A stretch of 64,000 bases of DNA from Ga0077527 sp945862135 (GCA_964203275.1 CAXNMF010000005.1:124001-188000), one strand, 5' to 3'; shown: positions 8,563 to 17,559, counted from the stretch's first letter. Notes: generated by a model from the letters alone, not told the origin. Program-made: numbers and translations.

Positions 8563-8578
8563 CATATAGGTCATATAG
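8563..8578. promoter_or_regulatory. Candidate GntR operator: CATATAG direct repeat
   Basis: CATATAG occurs at 8563-8569 and again at 8572-8578, a 9-bp period, in the 148-bp gap between the divergent regulator and the suyA-like gene. AT-rich half-sites here stand out against GC-rich surroundings. Assignment as operator is inferred from position; it could also include the regulator's own -10 element. Confidence 0.45.
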
Positions 8579-8673
8579 TTGACTGGCCGAAAGGCCGGGG
8601 GTTAGCATCTCCGGCCCTGCACACCTGTTTTCATTCCGGTTGCATATCACCCCGCATTTATCCAGGAGGCGCA

Positions 8674-8955
8674 ATGATTCATTTGTTGGTACACGATAAA
8701 AAGGACACGGTCGGCGTGGCCGTCATCGAAGGCATCAAGGCCGGTCAGGAGATGGTTGGCTGGGTCATGGAGGACGACTCCACGATCAAGGTCAAGGCGC
8801 TCAACGACATCCCGATCGGGCACAAGGCGGCGCTGCGCGAGATCAAGAAGGGCGACACCATCATCAAATACGGTTTTGACATCGGCAAGGCCGTCGCTGA
8901 CATCAAGCTCGGCGAGCACGCCCACGTGCACAACATCAAAACCAAGCGTTGGTAA
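8674..8955 (+). CDS. UxaA/SuyA-type lyase small subunit (SAF domain)
   Basis: 93 residues forming one SAF domain, the N-terminal module of altronate dehydratase or, as a free subunit, SuyA of (2R)-sulfolactate sulfo-lyase. Visible signatures are NDIPIGHKAAL (about 48-58), IIKYGFDIG (about 66-74) and the ending HVHN-like HAHVHNIKTKRW, which is close to SuyA as I remember it. A CCAGGAGGC Shine-Dalgarno precedes the ATG. It lies 74 bp before its catalytic partner at 9030 and is the first gene of the cluster. With the large subunit it should form an Fe-dependent lyase that removes water or sulfite from a 2-hydroxyacid. The exact substrate is unproven. Confidence 0.75.
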   Translation: MIHLLVHDKKDTVGVAVIEGIKAGQEMVGWVMEDDSTIKVKALNDIPIGHKAALREIKKGDTIIKYGFDIGKAVADIKLGEHAHVHNIKTKRW

Positions 8956-9029
8956 AAGACGGTTTGTAAAAACTGGCTGCCAACCCGGCACGACCCCGAA
9001 CCCGAATCCGATCCAAAACGGAGATACAA

Positions 9030-10199
9030 ATGATCGACAGCAAAACCACATTCATGGGCTACCGCCGCGAGAACGGTCGCGTTGGTGTCCGCAACCACGT
9101 CCTGATCCTGCCGGTGGACGATCTGTCCAACGCCGCCGCTGAAGCCGTGGCCAACAACATCAAGGGCGCAATTGCGATCCCGCATCCCTACGGCCGCCTG
9201 CAGTTCGGCGCCGACCTGGACCTGCATTTCCGTACCATCATCGGCGCGGGTGCCAACCCCAACGTCGCTGCCGTGGTGGTGATCTGCATTGAAGAAGGCT
9301 GGGCCAAAAAAGTGGTCGACGGCATTGCCAAGACCGGCAAGCCTGTCACCGGCTTCGGCATCGAACTGCATGGCGACCACGACACCATCATGCGTGCGTC
9401 CAAAGTGGCCAAGGAATACGTGCAATGGGCGTCAGAACTGCAGCGCGTCGAGTGCCCGATCAGCGACCTGTGGGTTTCGACCAAGTGCGGTGAGTCCGAT
9501 ACGACCTCGGGCTGCGGCTCCAACCCCACTGTCGGCAGCGCCTTCGACAAGCTCGAGCCGCTGGGCGTGACCATGTGTTTCGGTGAAACCACCGAAATCA
9601 CCGGCGGCGAAAACATTGTTGCCGACCGCTGCGCAACCCCGGAAGTGCGCAAGGAATTCATGCGCATGTTTGATCGTTACCAGGAAATCGTCGAGAAAAA
9701 CAAAACCAGCGATCTTTCCGATTCGCAGCCGACCAAGGGCAATATCGCCGGCGGCCTGACCACGATCGAGGAAAAAGCGCTGGGCAACATCCAGAAAATC
9801 GGCAAGAAGTGCAAGGTTATCGGCGTACTCGACAAGGCCGAAGAGCCGACCAAACCCGGCCTGTGGTTCATGGATTCGTCCTCTGCCGCGGCGGAAATGG
9901 TCACGCTGTGCGCAGCATCCGGTTATGTGGTGCACCTGTTCCCGACCGGCCAGGGCAATGTCATCGGCAATCCGATCGTGCCGGTGGTGAAACTGACGGC
10001 GAATCCGCGCACCGTGCGCACCATGAGCGAACACGTTGACTACGACTGCTCAGGCCTGTTGCAGCGCGAGAAGAACCTCGACCAGACCGGCGATGAGCTG
10101 ATTGAAGTCATGCTGCGCACCTGCAACGGTCGCCTGACGGCCGCCGAAGCACTGGGCCATCGCGAGTTTGTGCTGACCCGCCTGTACGAAAGCGCTTAA
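9030..10199 (+). CDS. UxaA/SuyB-type lyase large subunit (possible sulfolactate sulfo-lyase)
   Basis: 389 residues, the length of SuyB and of the catalytic part of UxaA-family dehydratases. It begins with FMGYRRENGRVGVRNHVLIL, then GRLQFGADLDLHFRTIIG and a cysteine-bearing stretch STKCGESDTTSGCGSNP (about 150-166), the probable iron-ligand and substrate loop. Later segments FGETTEITGGENIVADRC, FPTGQGNVIGNPIVPVVK and the C-terminal CNGRLTAAEALGHREF follow the family. SuyAB converts (2R)-3-sulfolactate to pyruvate and sulfite. Related paralogues dehydrate sugar acids, so activity on another beta-substituted hydroxyacid is equally possible. The tight pairing with a SuyA-like subunit and an Ldh2-family gene in the same run favours the sulfonate reading. 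Confidence 0.72.
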   Translation: MIDSKTTFMGYRRENGRVGVRNHVLILPVDDLSNAAAEAVANNIKGAIAIPHPYGRLQFGADLDLHFRTIIGAGANPNVAAVVVICIEEGWAKKVVDGIAKTGKPVTGFGIELHGDHDTIMRASKVAKEYVQWASELQRVECPISDLWVSTKCGESDTTSGCGSNPTVGSAFDKLEPLGVTMCFGETTEITGGENIVADRCATPEVRKEFMRMFDRYQEIVEKNKTSDLSDSQPTKGNIAGGLTTIEEKALGNIQKIGKKCKVIGVLDKAEEPTKPGLWFMDSSSAAAEMVTLCAASGYVVHLFPTGQGNVIGNPIVPVVKLTANPRTVRTMSEHVDYDCSGLLQREKNLDQTGDELIEVMLRTCNGRLTAAEALGHREFVLTRLYESA

Positions 10200-10253
10200 A
10201 CCGACAGGCCGCTAGGGGTCCGTGATCGGGCTGCGATGCAGAGTGCTGCATAG

Positions 10254-10290
10254 CGGCCGTTCGCGGATTCTGCGCGGCCGTTGTTTTTTT
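10254..10290 (+). terminator. Hairpin with T-tract between lyase and ThDP genes
   Basis: CGGCCG at 10254-10259 and 10275-10280 bracket a loop that itself contains CGC...GCG, and eight or so T residues follow at 10281-10290. It may be a partial terminator lowering expression of the downstream genes, or an attenuator. Confidence 0.5.
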
Positions 10291-10310
10291 CTGAACGGAA
10301 GATTCTGTAC

Positions 10311-11966
10311 ATGACCTCAATGCGCGGCGCCGACATTCTGGCGCGTTCGTTGGCAGCAGCCGGATTGACCCGGGTATTTTCGCTGTCCGGCAATCACATC
10401 ATGCCGATCTACGATGCGGCGATCGAAGCGAAGCTGGCCATTACCCACGTGCGTTACGAAGGCGCCGCTGTGCACATGGCTGACGCCTGGGCGCGCCTCA
10501 CCGGCGAACCGGGGATTGTCATGCTTACCGGCGGCCCGGGGCACGCCAATGGTGTGGGTGCGCTGTATACCGCCCTGGCTTCCGAATCACCGCTGGTGTT
10601 GCTGTCGGGACATGCGCCGCTGAACGAGCTCGGACGCGGATCATTCCAGGAAATGCGTCAGGCGGATATCGCCGCGCCGCTGGTCAAGGCTTCATGGACT
10701 GCATCCAGCGCTGAATCGCTGGGTGCCGATATTGCCAAGGCCTGCCGCATCGCGCGATCCGGCCGGCCGGGACCGGTGCATCTCAGTTTGCCTTTTGACA
10801 TTCTTGAGGCCAAAGTTGCTGACGGCGAACGCGCGATCGCGGCCGCCGCGCAATTTGCCCCCATGGAGCATGTACTGGAGAGTAAATCGGCAGCAGCACT
10901 GATGGCTTTGCTGCAATCGGCGGCACGGCCGCTGATTCTGCTGGGTCCGGTAATGTCGCATGCACCGGTTTCGACGCTGGTGAAACAGCTCGCTGACGCC
11001 ACCGGAGTACCGGCGGTATGCATGGAGAGCCCGCGCGGGGTTAATGATCCGTCATTGGGCGCCTTTGCCGGCGTCTTGGCCAAGGCTGATCTGGTGGTAC
11101 TGCTCGGCAAACAGCCTGATTTCACACTGAAATTCGGCAAAGCACCGGCAGTGGTGGCCGATTGCCGTTTTGCGGTGATTGATCCGGAAAGCGAAGTGCT
11201 GCAACGTTCGGTGAAAAATCTCGGTGCTGCGCGTGTTGTGCTGTCGGCTCAGGCGGATTCAGCGGCGGCTGTGCGCGCACTGATCAAAAACGCATCGCGT
11301 AAAGCGGATCAAGCCTGGTTTGACGAAGTGGCTGCGGCAGTGGCCTTTCGTCCGGTGGCATGGCGCGACATCAACAGTGGTGATGGCGGACCGGTGCATC
11401 CGGTTGAACTCGGGCGCGCGGTGCAGGAATTGCTTGTTGGCTCCCCGGATGCAGTGTTTGTTGCAGACGGCGGCGAGATCGGCCAGTGGGCGCAGGCCTG
11501 CATCAGCGCGCCGACTCGCATCATCAATGGTCCGGGCGGCTCCATCGGCAGCGGTGTTCCGTTTGCTTTCGCGGCGTGCATGGCGCGCCCCAAGGCGCCG
11601 GTGGTTGCAGTGATGGGCGATGGCGCCTTTGGTTTTCATTTGATGGAGTTTGATACTGCTTCACGTTCCAAAGTGCCGATGGTCGTGGTGGTCGGCAACG
11701 ATTCCTGCTGGAACGCGGAACACCAGATCCAGTTGCGTACCTACGGCAAGGATCGTGCGCACGGTTGCGAACTGGCCAGCGGCACGCGTTATGATCTGGC
11801 GGTGGCGGCGCTGGGTGGCCATGGTGAGCTGGTAACCCGTGCAGCAGAACTGAGACCGGCGCTGCAGCGTGCAATTGCCAGCGGCAAACCCGCCTGCGTC
11901 AACGTGATGATTCAGTGCCTGCCTGCACCAACGGTGACGGCGGCAACTACGGGTGGCGCACACTAA
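10311..11966 (+). CDS. Thiamine diphosphate-dependent enzyme (acetolactate synthase/decarboxylase-like)
   Basis: 551 residues from the ATG at 10311, which has GGAAG in front. The three-domain ThDP fold is visible. The N-terminal Pyr domain has the activating glutamate in VRYEGAAVHMADAWAR (E50). A central DHS-like domain (about 190-330) follows. The C-terminal PP domain has GDGAFGFHLMEFDTASRSK and VVVGNDSCWN, the GDG-N motif binding Mg-ThDP. Members decarboxylate or condense 2-oxoacids. In this cluster a role on a 2-oxoacid made by the Ldh2-type dehydrogenase (for example a sulfopyruvate-like or oxaloacetate-like compound) is plausible but unproven. It is shorter than typical sulfoacetaldehyde acetyltransferase (about 590 residues), so I do not call it Xsc. 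Confidence 0.8.
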   Translation: MTSMRGADILARSLAAAGLTRVFSLSGNHIMPIYDAAIEAKLAITHVRYEGAAVHMADAWARLTGEPGIVMLTGGPGHANGVGALYTALASESPLVLLSGHAPLNELGRGSFQEMRQADIAAPLVKASWTASSAESLGADIAKACRIARSGRPGPVHLSLPFDILEAKVADGERAIAAAAQFAPMEHVLESKSAAALMALLQSAARPLILLGPVMSHAPVSTLVKQLADATGVPAVCMESPRGVNDPSLGAFAGVLAKADLVVLLGKQPDFTLKFGKAPAVVADCRFAVIDPESEVLQRSVKNLGAARVVLSAQADSAAAVRALIKNASRKADQAWFDEVAAAVAFRPVAWRDINSGDGGPVHPVELGRAVQELLVGSPDAVFVADGGEIGQWAQACISAPTRIINGPGGSIGSGVPFAFAACMARPKAPVVAVMGDGAFGFHLMEFDTASRSKVPMVVVVGNDSCWNAEHQIQLRTYGKDRAHGCELASGTRYDLAVAALGGHGELVTRAAELRPALQRAIASGKPACVNVMIQCLPAPTVTAATTGGAH

Positions 11967-11988
11967 AAGAGTCTTACGGAAACGGTTT

Positions 11989-12702
11989 ATGGAAAATCTT
12001 CAGGTCAGAATCTGGCGCGGCAAAGAGAACGGCGGCTTCCAGGAATTCGAGGTGCCGCGGCAGGAAAGCCAGACCGTGCTCGATGTGGTCACCTATGTGC
12101 AGCGCAAATGTGATCCGACGCTGTCCTATCGTTTTGCCTGCCGTGTCGGTGTTTGCGGCTCCTGTGCGATGACGGTCAACGGCGTATCGCGCTGGACCTG
12201 TCGCACCCATGTCGACAAGGTGGCTGACGAAAACAAGGTTGAGATCGCGCCGTTGCGCAATCTGCCGGTGATCAAGGATCTGGTCACCGACATGAGTGAG
12301 TTTTTCGACAAGTGGGCCAAAGCGCGTGGCCGGTTTACCGGCAGCACAACCCGCAAGGATGAGTTTGCGCAAGTCTCCCCGGAATCGAAAGAGCGCAAGC
12401 GTGTCGATGCCGGCATTGAGTGCATCGGCTGCGGGGTCTGCTACAGCGCCTGCGACGTTGTCACCTGGAACAAGGATTATCTCGGACCGGCGGCGCTCAA
12501 TCGTGCATGGACACTGGTCAACGACGTGCGTGATACCGCACGCGCGGAACGTCTGGCTGCAGTGGCCGGTGATGCCGGTTGCCATGCCTGCCACACGCAT
12601 CTGAATTGCACGGAGCGTTGTCCCAAGGGTTTGTCGCCGACCGCCGGTATTGCCGGGTTGAAGCGCGCGGTGCTTGCGGCCACGTTGTCAGGTGAGATAT
12701 AA
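11989..12702 (+). CDS. Succinate dehydrogenase/fumarate reductase-like iron-sulfur subunit
   Basis: 237 residues. The N-terminal ferredoxin domain has CRVGVCGSC plus a later Cys (C51, C56, C59, C71) for a [2Fe-2S] cluster. The C-terminal domain has CIGCGVCYSAC (C145, C148, C151, C155) and CHACHTHLNCTERCPKGL for the [4Fe-4S] and third cluster. The residue after C155 is Asp where SdhB usually has Pro. It should pass electrons from the flavoprotein at 17560 to quinone through the two membrane anchors just downstream. It lies 22 bp after the ThDP gene, so it is part of the catabolic run and is not in a housekeeping sdhCDAB order. Substrate is set by the flavoprotein and is probably not succinate itself. 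Confidence 0.88.
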   Translation: MENLQVRIWRGKENGGFQEFEVPRQESQTVLDVVTYVQRKCDPTLSYRFACRVGVCGSCAMTVNGVSRWTCRTHVDKVADENKVEIAPLRNLPVIKDLVTDMSEFFDKWAKARGRFTGSTTRKDEFAQVSPESKERKRVDAGIECIGCGVCYSACDVVTWNKDYLGPAALNRAWTLVNDVRDTARAERLAAVAGDAGCHACHTHLNCTERCPKGLSPTAGIAGLKRAVLAATLSGEI

Positions 12703-12714
12703 AATATTAATAAA

Positions 12715-12738
12715 TATGTTTAAAAACAATAATTTATA
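12715..12738 (-). promoter_or_regulatory. AT-rich near-palindromic motif, copy 2
   Basis: On the minus strand this reads TATAAATT-ATTGTTTTTAAA-CATA, matching the shared core. TGTTT-AA-AAACA is a 5+2+5 inverted repeat at 12717-12728. It fills the 62-bp AT-rich gap between the Fe-S subunit gene and the first membrane anchor gene, suggesting an internal control point in the cluster. Confidence 0.5.
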
Positions 12739-12764
12739 TATTTATCCGGAAGGGGCTGCTGCTC

Positions 12765-13112
12765 ATGAGCCGGCGTAGCGAAGTGCTCCTTTGGGGGGCG
12801 CAACGGATCAGCGCGATGGCGCTCGCGGTGTGTGTCGTCGTGCATCTGATCACGATGATCTATGCAGTGCGCAGCGGACTGAGCGGTGCGGAGATTCTCG
12901 GGCGTACGCAAGGTAACGTCGGCTGGTTCATGTTCTATGCCGTTTTTGTTGCCGCTGTTTCAGTACATGCGCCGATCGGCCTGCGCACCATACTTGCTGA
13001 AACCTTCAATTGGCGCGGTCAAGGTGCCAATGTGTTTGCAGCGATCGTCGGCTTGAGTCTGGCGATGTGGGGCCTGCGTGCGGTAATGGCGGTATTCGGC
13101 GGGGCGCCTTGA
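12765..13112 (+). CDS. SdhC-like membrane anchor subunit (b-type, first of two)
   Basis: 115 residues with three transmembrane helices (about 12-33, 52-75, 88-110). The segment RISAMALAVCVVVHLITMIY resembles the first helix of SdhC/FrdC proteins with a heme-ligand-type histidine (H28). A second histidine in VSVHAPIGLRTIL (about residue 68) could be another heme ligand. A CCGGAAGGGGC ribosome site precedes the ATG. Its stop overlaps the next start as TGATG. With the second anchor it should hold the Fe-S subunit and flavoprotein on the membrane and reduce quinone. Confidence 0.75.
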   Translation: MSRRSEVLLWGAQRISAMALAVCVVVHLITMIYAVRSGLSGAEILGRTQGNVGWFMFYAVFVAAVSVHAPIGLRTILAETFNWRGQGANVFAAIVGLSLAMWGLRAVMAVFGGAP

Positions 13113-13459
13113 TGAAAAACGATTTTCGCGCGCGCAATCATCCTGCATATTGGGCTTTTATCGTTCACCGTGTGTCAGGCCTGCTGCTGACGTTCTTCCT
13201 GCCTTTGCATTTCTGGGCGCTGGGCCAGGCTTTTCATGGTGCGACCGGACTCGATCGTTTTCTCGAATGGACGCAGAACCCGCTGGTGAAATTTGCCGAA
13301 ACCGGCCTGGTATTGCTGCTGTCCGCGCACATGGCTGGCGGCGTGCGTCTGCTGATGATGGAGTTTCTGGACTGGCGTGAATGGCAAAAGACGTTGCTCG
13401 CGATCGCGGTCGGCGTATCGCTTGTGGCCATGCTGGCTTTCCTTTTGAATCTGGTCTGA
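13112..13459 (+). CDS. SdhC/SdhD-like membrane anchor subunit (second of two)
   Basis: 115 residues, three hydrophobic helices (about 15-36, 58-82, 92-114). The N-terminal RNHPAYWAFIVHRVSGLLLT is the classic SdhC motif, in which H-R-x-S-G lines the quinone site. LLLSAHMAGGVRLLMMEFLDW in the second helix contains the SDH heme histidine (H-x-x-x-G-x-R). Translation is coupled to the upstream anchor by TGATG. Two small anchors, each with three helices, match a type of SDH/FRD complex with separate C and D subunits. Confidence 0.8.
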   Translation: MKNDFRARNHPAYWAFIVHRVSGLLLTFFLPLHFWALGQAFHGATGLDRFLEWTQNPLVKFAETGLVLLLSAHMAGGVRLLMMEFLDWREWQKTLLAIAVGVSLVAMLAFLLNLV

Positions 13460-13488
13460 TTGCCTTAATCCGTACGGGGTGCATTCAA

Positions 13489-14899
13489 ATGAAAAAGAGC
13501 AAACCGAAGAAGCCGAATATCCTGTTGATCCTGGTGGATGACCTGCGCTTCGATGAATTCGGCGCCGGCGGCCACCCTTACATGAAAACGCCGAACATCG
13601 ACCGGATTGCCCACGAAGGCGCGATGTTTGACTCGCGCATTTCATACCACGTCGATCTGCTCACCCAACCGCGCCTCGATACTGACCGGGCAATACGCCA
13701 GCCGCCACGGCATCATCGACAACGTTGCGCGCGACCTGGCCAGCCATCGTCTGCCGAACTATCACCTTGAACTGCAACGCCTCGGATACGAAACCGCACA
13801 CATCGGTAAATGGCATATGGGCAACGACGGCAAGCCGCGTCCCGGTTATGATTTCTGGGTGGCCTATGACGGCCACGGCAATCTCTACGATCCCAAGCTA
13901 AACGAAAACGGCAAATACGTACAGCACAAGGGCTATGTCACCGACATCATGAATACGATGGCGGTTGACTGGATCAAGAGCAAAAGCCGGCGCAAGGGGA
14001 AAAACGCCGACAAGCCGTGGTCGCTGTGGTTTGCCCACAAGGCGGTGCATCCGGATGCCGAGCAGGCCGCTGATGGGTCCTTCCGCATGGACGGCTACCG
14101 TCCGGCCAAGCGCCACGAAAATCTTTACAAGGGCTGCATATTCCCGAAGAAGCCGAATATGCAGAAACCCACCGAGTTCCTCAAGCACAAGCCGGTGTGG
14201 GCGGAAGCGGTGGAACTGCGCAAGACCGAAGCCTCGAAAATCATGCATGACGCCATTCACTCCGGCAAACAGGAGGAGATTCGCCTGCGTGCGGCGATGA
14301 TGGCGGCAGTGGATGAAGGTGTCGGCATGTTGTTCAAGGCGCTGGAGGAAACCGGCGAACTCGACAACACGGTAATCCTCTTCCTCGGCGACAACGGCTA
14401 CTTTTTCGGCGAGCACGGGCTCGGACCCGAGCGTCGATTCCCCTATGAGGAAGGTATTCGCGCCCCGCTGACCATACGCTGGCCGAAATTGATCCAAGCC
14501 GGCAAGCGGGTGAACGACCTGGTGATTTTGCAGGACATCGCCCCGACGCTGCTTGAAATTGCCGGCGGGAAACCCGGAGAGCATATTCAGGGGCATTCAC
14601 TGCTGCCGGTGATTCGCGGCAAGCGTGCCGGCTGGCGCAAGTCATTCCTTGTTGAATACTGGGCTGAGAATGCCTATCCGTGGCTGGTCGGCATGAGTTT
14701 CAGGGCCATTCGTACCGGTCGCTATAAATACATTCACTGGGTCAATCGTGCACGTAATGGCGAGCTTGATGAGTTGTATGACCTGGAGAAGGATCCTTAC
14801 GAGTTGATCAACGTGGCAAAGAAACCGGCTTACGCGGCAGTGCGCAAAAAAATGACCCGGGAACTGCGTGTGCTGGCCGCAGAGGCATTGGGGCTTTAA
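13489..14899 (+). pseudogene. Formylglycine-type sulfatase, disrupted by one frameshift
   Basis: The first frame (ATG 13489) gives KPNILLILVDDLRFDEFG with the metal-binding DD pair. The second frame, entered near 13630-13640, gives AFHTTSICSPNRASILTGQY, with the C-x-P-x-R motif whose cysteine becomes formylglycine. The rest is a complete alkaline-phosphatase-fold sulfatase: HIGKWHMG, VILFLGDNGYFFGEHG, and PWLVGMSFRAIRTGRYKYI near the C-terminus. Total length is 1411 bp, one base over a multiple of three. No signal peptide is seen, so a cytoplasmic enzyme. It belongs to the catabolic run, between the membrane anchors and a Bug protein. It is either a recently broken gene or an intact one with a one-base insertion error. 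Confidence 0.82.
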
Positions 14900-15001
14900 C
14901 GCAAGCAGGGCGTCGCTTGCTCCCCCCGGGTGCGTCGGGTATCGTGATCCACGGGTTCGTTCGCAGGGTAGCCAACAACAACACCAGAGCGTGAGGAGAA
15001 A

Positions 15002-15967
15002 ATGATGAGCAAAGCAGGAATGATCGCCGCGGCATGCATGCTTGCCGCATCCACCGTGTTTGCTGCGGACGTTTATCCCAACCGTCCGGTGCGCATCGTT
15101 GTGCCGTTCCCGCCCGGCGGGGCCACCGATATCGTGGCGCGTCTTGCTGCACAGAAGCTCAACGAGGCATGGGGCCAGACCATGGTTGTCGACAACCGCG
15201 CCGGCGCCGGCGGCAACATTGGCGGTGAACTGGCAGCAAAATCCAATCCCGACGGCTATACGTTATTCATGACATCCGGATCCATCGTCACCGCTAATCA
15301 GCACATGTACGCGAAAATGCCGTTCAACCCGGAGAAAGACCTTGTTGCAGTAACCAACGTTGCCAGCGGGCCGCAGGCCATTGTCGTCAACCCGAGTAAT
15401 CCGGCGAAAACGCTGAAGGAATTCATCGCGATGGCCAAGTCCAAACCGAAGTCGATGACTTTCGGGTCAGCTGGCGTCGGCACTCAGACCCATCTGGCGG
15501 CTGAGAACTTCATCTACACCGCAGGCATCGACGTGACTCACGTACCGTATAAAGGCGAAGGCCCTGCCATCAGCGATCTGGTTGGTGGGCAAATCCAGTT
15601 TGTTACCCCCAATCTGTCTGCCGCAATCAGCTTTGTTGGATCAGGCAAGCTGCGTGCGCTGGCGGTCACCAGCAAGGAGCGTTCTCCGCAACTGCCGAAC
15701 GTGCCGGCGGTTGCTGAGACGCTGCCCGGATTCGAGAACCTTGGCTGGTTCGGCTTCATGGTGCCGACCGGCACACCGAAAGCTGTGATCGACAAGGTGC
15801 ATGCTGATACGGTGAAAGCGCTCGGCTCCGCGGATTTCCGAAAGCGGCTGACTGAAATCGGCATGGTGCCAGTTGGTAACACTCCCGCCGAGTTCACCAA
15901 GGCGATCAAGGCCGAATCGTTGATGTGGGCGAAGATCATCAAGGAACGTAATCTGCAGGTGAAGTAA
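15002..15967 (+). CDS. Bug/TctC-family periplasmic solute-binding protein
   Basis: 321 residues with a signal peptide ending VFA-ADVYP at about residue 22. Family hallmarks are the PVRIVVPFPPGGATDIVAR and DNRAGAGGNIG segments, then VTHVPYKGEGPAISDLVGGQIQF. Bug proteins bind carboxylated ligands (di- and tricarboxylates, amino acids, aromatics) and normally hand them to TctA/TctB of the tripartite tricarboxylate transporter. Neither membrane gene is in this window. Its place inside the catabolic run suggests it binds the pathway substrate. Confidence 0.93.
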   Translation: MMSKAGMIAAACMLAASTVFAADVYPNRPVRIVVPFPPGGATDIVARLAAQKLNEAWGQTMVVDNRAGAGGNIGGELAAKSNPDGYTLFMTSGSIVTANQHMYAKMPFNPEKDLVAVTNVASGPQAIVVNPSNPAKTLKEFIAMAKSKPKSMTFGSAGVGTQTHLAAENFIYTAGIDVTHVPYKGEGPAISDLVGGQIQFVTPNLSAAISFVGSGKLRALAVTSKERSPQLPNVPAVAETLPGFENLGWFGFMVPTGTPKAVIDKVHADTVKALGSADFRKRLTEIGMVPVGNTPAEFTKAIKAESLMWAKIIKERNLQVK

Positions 15968-16050
15968 CGCAACGATCACGGGAGCCGGCCTGCGCGGGCG
16001 CAATGCCCGGCACCGGCCCCCGGGTTTTACATTCAAGCGAAGGTGCATCT

Positions 16051-16926
16051 GTGAAGGTCGATCCCAAACAAGTGGAAGAAGCGTGCAAGGAACTGTATAT
16101 CCGCGCGCTCAAAATGTTGCCGCCGGACATCAAACAGGGTTTTCAGCAGCTTGATCGCGCTGAAACCAATGCTACCGGCAAAGCCATCCTCGGCACGATG
16201 ATCCGCAACATCAAGGTGGCGGAGGACAATACCAACCTGTTGTGCCAGGACACCGGTATTCCGATTTATAACGTGGTGATTGGGAGCGGCATTGAGTTTG
16301 ACGGTCATGCGCTGAAGCAGGCGATCGTCAGCGGCTGCACCCGCGCGACCCAGGAGCATCCGCTGCGTTCATCGGTGGTTCATCCGACCACGCGCAAGAA
16401 TCTTCATACCTCCGGCGGTCGTCATGTGCCGGTGATCAATATCGATTTTTCGTCGCAGGCCGAGACGCTGTCGATCGAGATGATCCCCAAAGGCTCGGGC
16501 TCGGAGAACAATTCCTGGCTGAAAATGGCAATACCTGCCGACGGCATCGACGCGATCAAGACCTTTGTCATTGACTGCGTGCTGGAAGCCGGAGGCAAGA
16601 GTTGCCCGCCGGTGATTGTCGGCGTCGGCGTCGGTGGTACGGCAGACCTTTGCGTGCACCTGTCGAAAGTCGCAGCGACCCGGCCACTGGGCAGCCAATG
16701 CGCAGATCCCGAGGGCGCGAAGCTTGAGGCCGAACTCAGCGCCGTGGTCAACAAGCTGGGTGTCGGTGCGCAAGGCCTCGGCGGCGATTCCACGGCATTT
16801 GCAGTGCATGTCGAGACTGCTGCCACACACATCACGATGAATCCCGTTGCGGTCAACATGCAGTGCCATTCGGCACGGCGCGCGCGGGCGACTTTCACGC
16901 CGCAAGGCCTCAGTTACGGTTACTGA
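16051..16926 (+). CDS. Class I fumarase / L(+)-tartrate dehydratase-like alpha subunit
   Basis: 291 residues from the GTG at 16051, preceded by GCGAAGG. Three cysteines sit where the [4Fe-4S] cluster is bound: C65 in LLCQDTGIP, C185 in KSCPPVIVG and C272 in NMQCHSARR. SGSENNSWLKMAIP and GVGVGGTADLC are further family signatures. These enzymes hydrate or dehydrate a butenedioate-type substrate. The two-subunit form here pairs with the beta subunit 15 bp downstream. A full-length housekeeping fumarase would not need this location, so a pathway-specific substrate is likely. Confidence 0.92.
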   Translation: MKVDPKQVEEACKELYIRALKMLPPDIKQGFQQLDRAETNATGKAILGTMIRNIKVAEDNTNLLCQDTGIPIYNVVIGSGIEFDGHALKQAIVSGCTRATQEHPLRSSVVHPTTRKNLHTSGGRHVPVINIDFSSQAETLSIEMIPKGSGSENNSWLKMAIPADGIDAIKTFVIDCVLEAGGKSCPPVIVGVGVGGTADLCVHLSKVAATRPLGSQCADPEGAKLEAELSAVVNKLGVGAQGLGGDSTAFAVHVETAATHITMNPVAVNMQCHSARRARATFTPQGLSYGY

Positions 16927-16941
16927 TCGACGGATACAGAC

Positions 16942-17553
16942 ATGGCGCATTACGAACTCAATATGCCGGTGACGGAGGAGCAGGTCCGCAAACTGCGCAT
17001 CAACGATACCGTCACCCTGCATCAGACGCTGTACGGCATTCGCGATGCCACGCAGATTCACATGTTCGACCATGGGCGTAAGACGCGTTTCGACCTGAAC
17101 GGACATGCGGTGGTGCATACCGCACCCAATGTCAAATGGGTAGGTGAAACCAAAGCACATCCTTCGGGCTATGCGCCGATCTGCATCGGCACCACCACCA
17201 GTGCTCGCATGGAGCGCTTTACCCGCCCGCTGATGGAGCAATACGGCGTGCGCATCATCATCGGCAAGGGCGGATTGTTTGCGGCTTCAGCCAAGGCTTT
17301 CTCCGATATCGGCGGCGTTTATCTGGCGATCATCGGTGGCACCGCGGCGCTGGAAACGACCTGGATCGAACAGATCGAAGAGGTTGATCTCGACGACCTC
17401 AATCCAGAATCGCTGTGGAAATTCCGCATCAAGGGCTTCGGCCCGTTGCTGGTCGCGATGGATTCCCATGGCGGCAGTCTTTATACCGCAGTTAACGCGG
17501 CTGCCAAGGACCAGCGTGCCGGCGTACTTGCGGCCCTCGGCGTCAAAAGTTAA
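16942..17553 (+). CDS. Class I fumarase / L(+)-tartrate dehydratase-like beta subunit
   Basis: 203 residues of the Fe-S hydro-lyase beta family. ELNMPVTEEQVRKLRINDTVTL begins the swivelling domain, VVHTAPNVKWVG and APICIGTTTSARME contain the conserved substrate-binding loop (about 70-95), and IIGKGGLF and FGPLLVAMDSHGGSLY are typical. It lies between the alpha subunit and the SdhA-like gene, with only 6 bp to the latter. Hydratase and flavoprotein are thus probably co-translated, consistent with an oxidise-then-hydrate sequence on one substrate. Confidence 0.92.
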   Translation: MAHYELNMPVTEEQVRKLRINDTVTLHQTLYGIRDATQIHMFDHGRKTRFDLNGHAVVHTAPNVKWVGETKAHPSGYAPICIGTTTSARMERFTRPLMEQYGVRIIIGKGGLFAASAKAFSDIGGVYLAIIGGTAALETTWIEQIEEVDLDDLNPESLWKFRIKGFGPLLVAMDSHGGSLYTAVNAAAKDQRAGVLAALGVKS

Positions 17554-17559
17554 AACCTC

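Noticed and set aside
8674..10199. Simple altronate dehydratase for hexuronate breakdown
   Set aside because: There are no other hexuronate genes nearby and the two-subunit form with an Ldh2-like gene fits SuyAB better, though not excluded.
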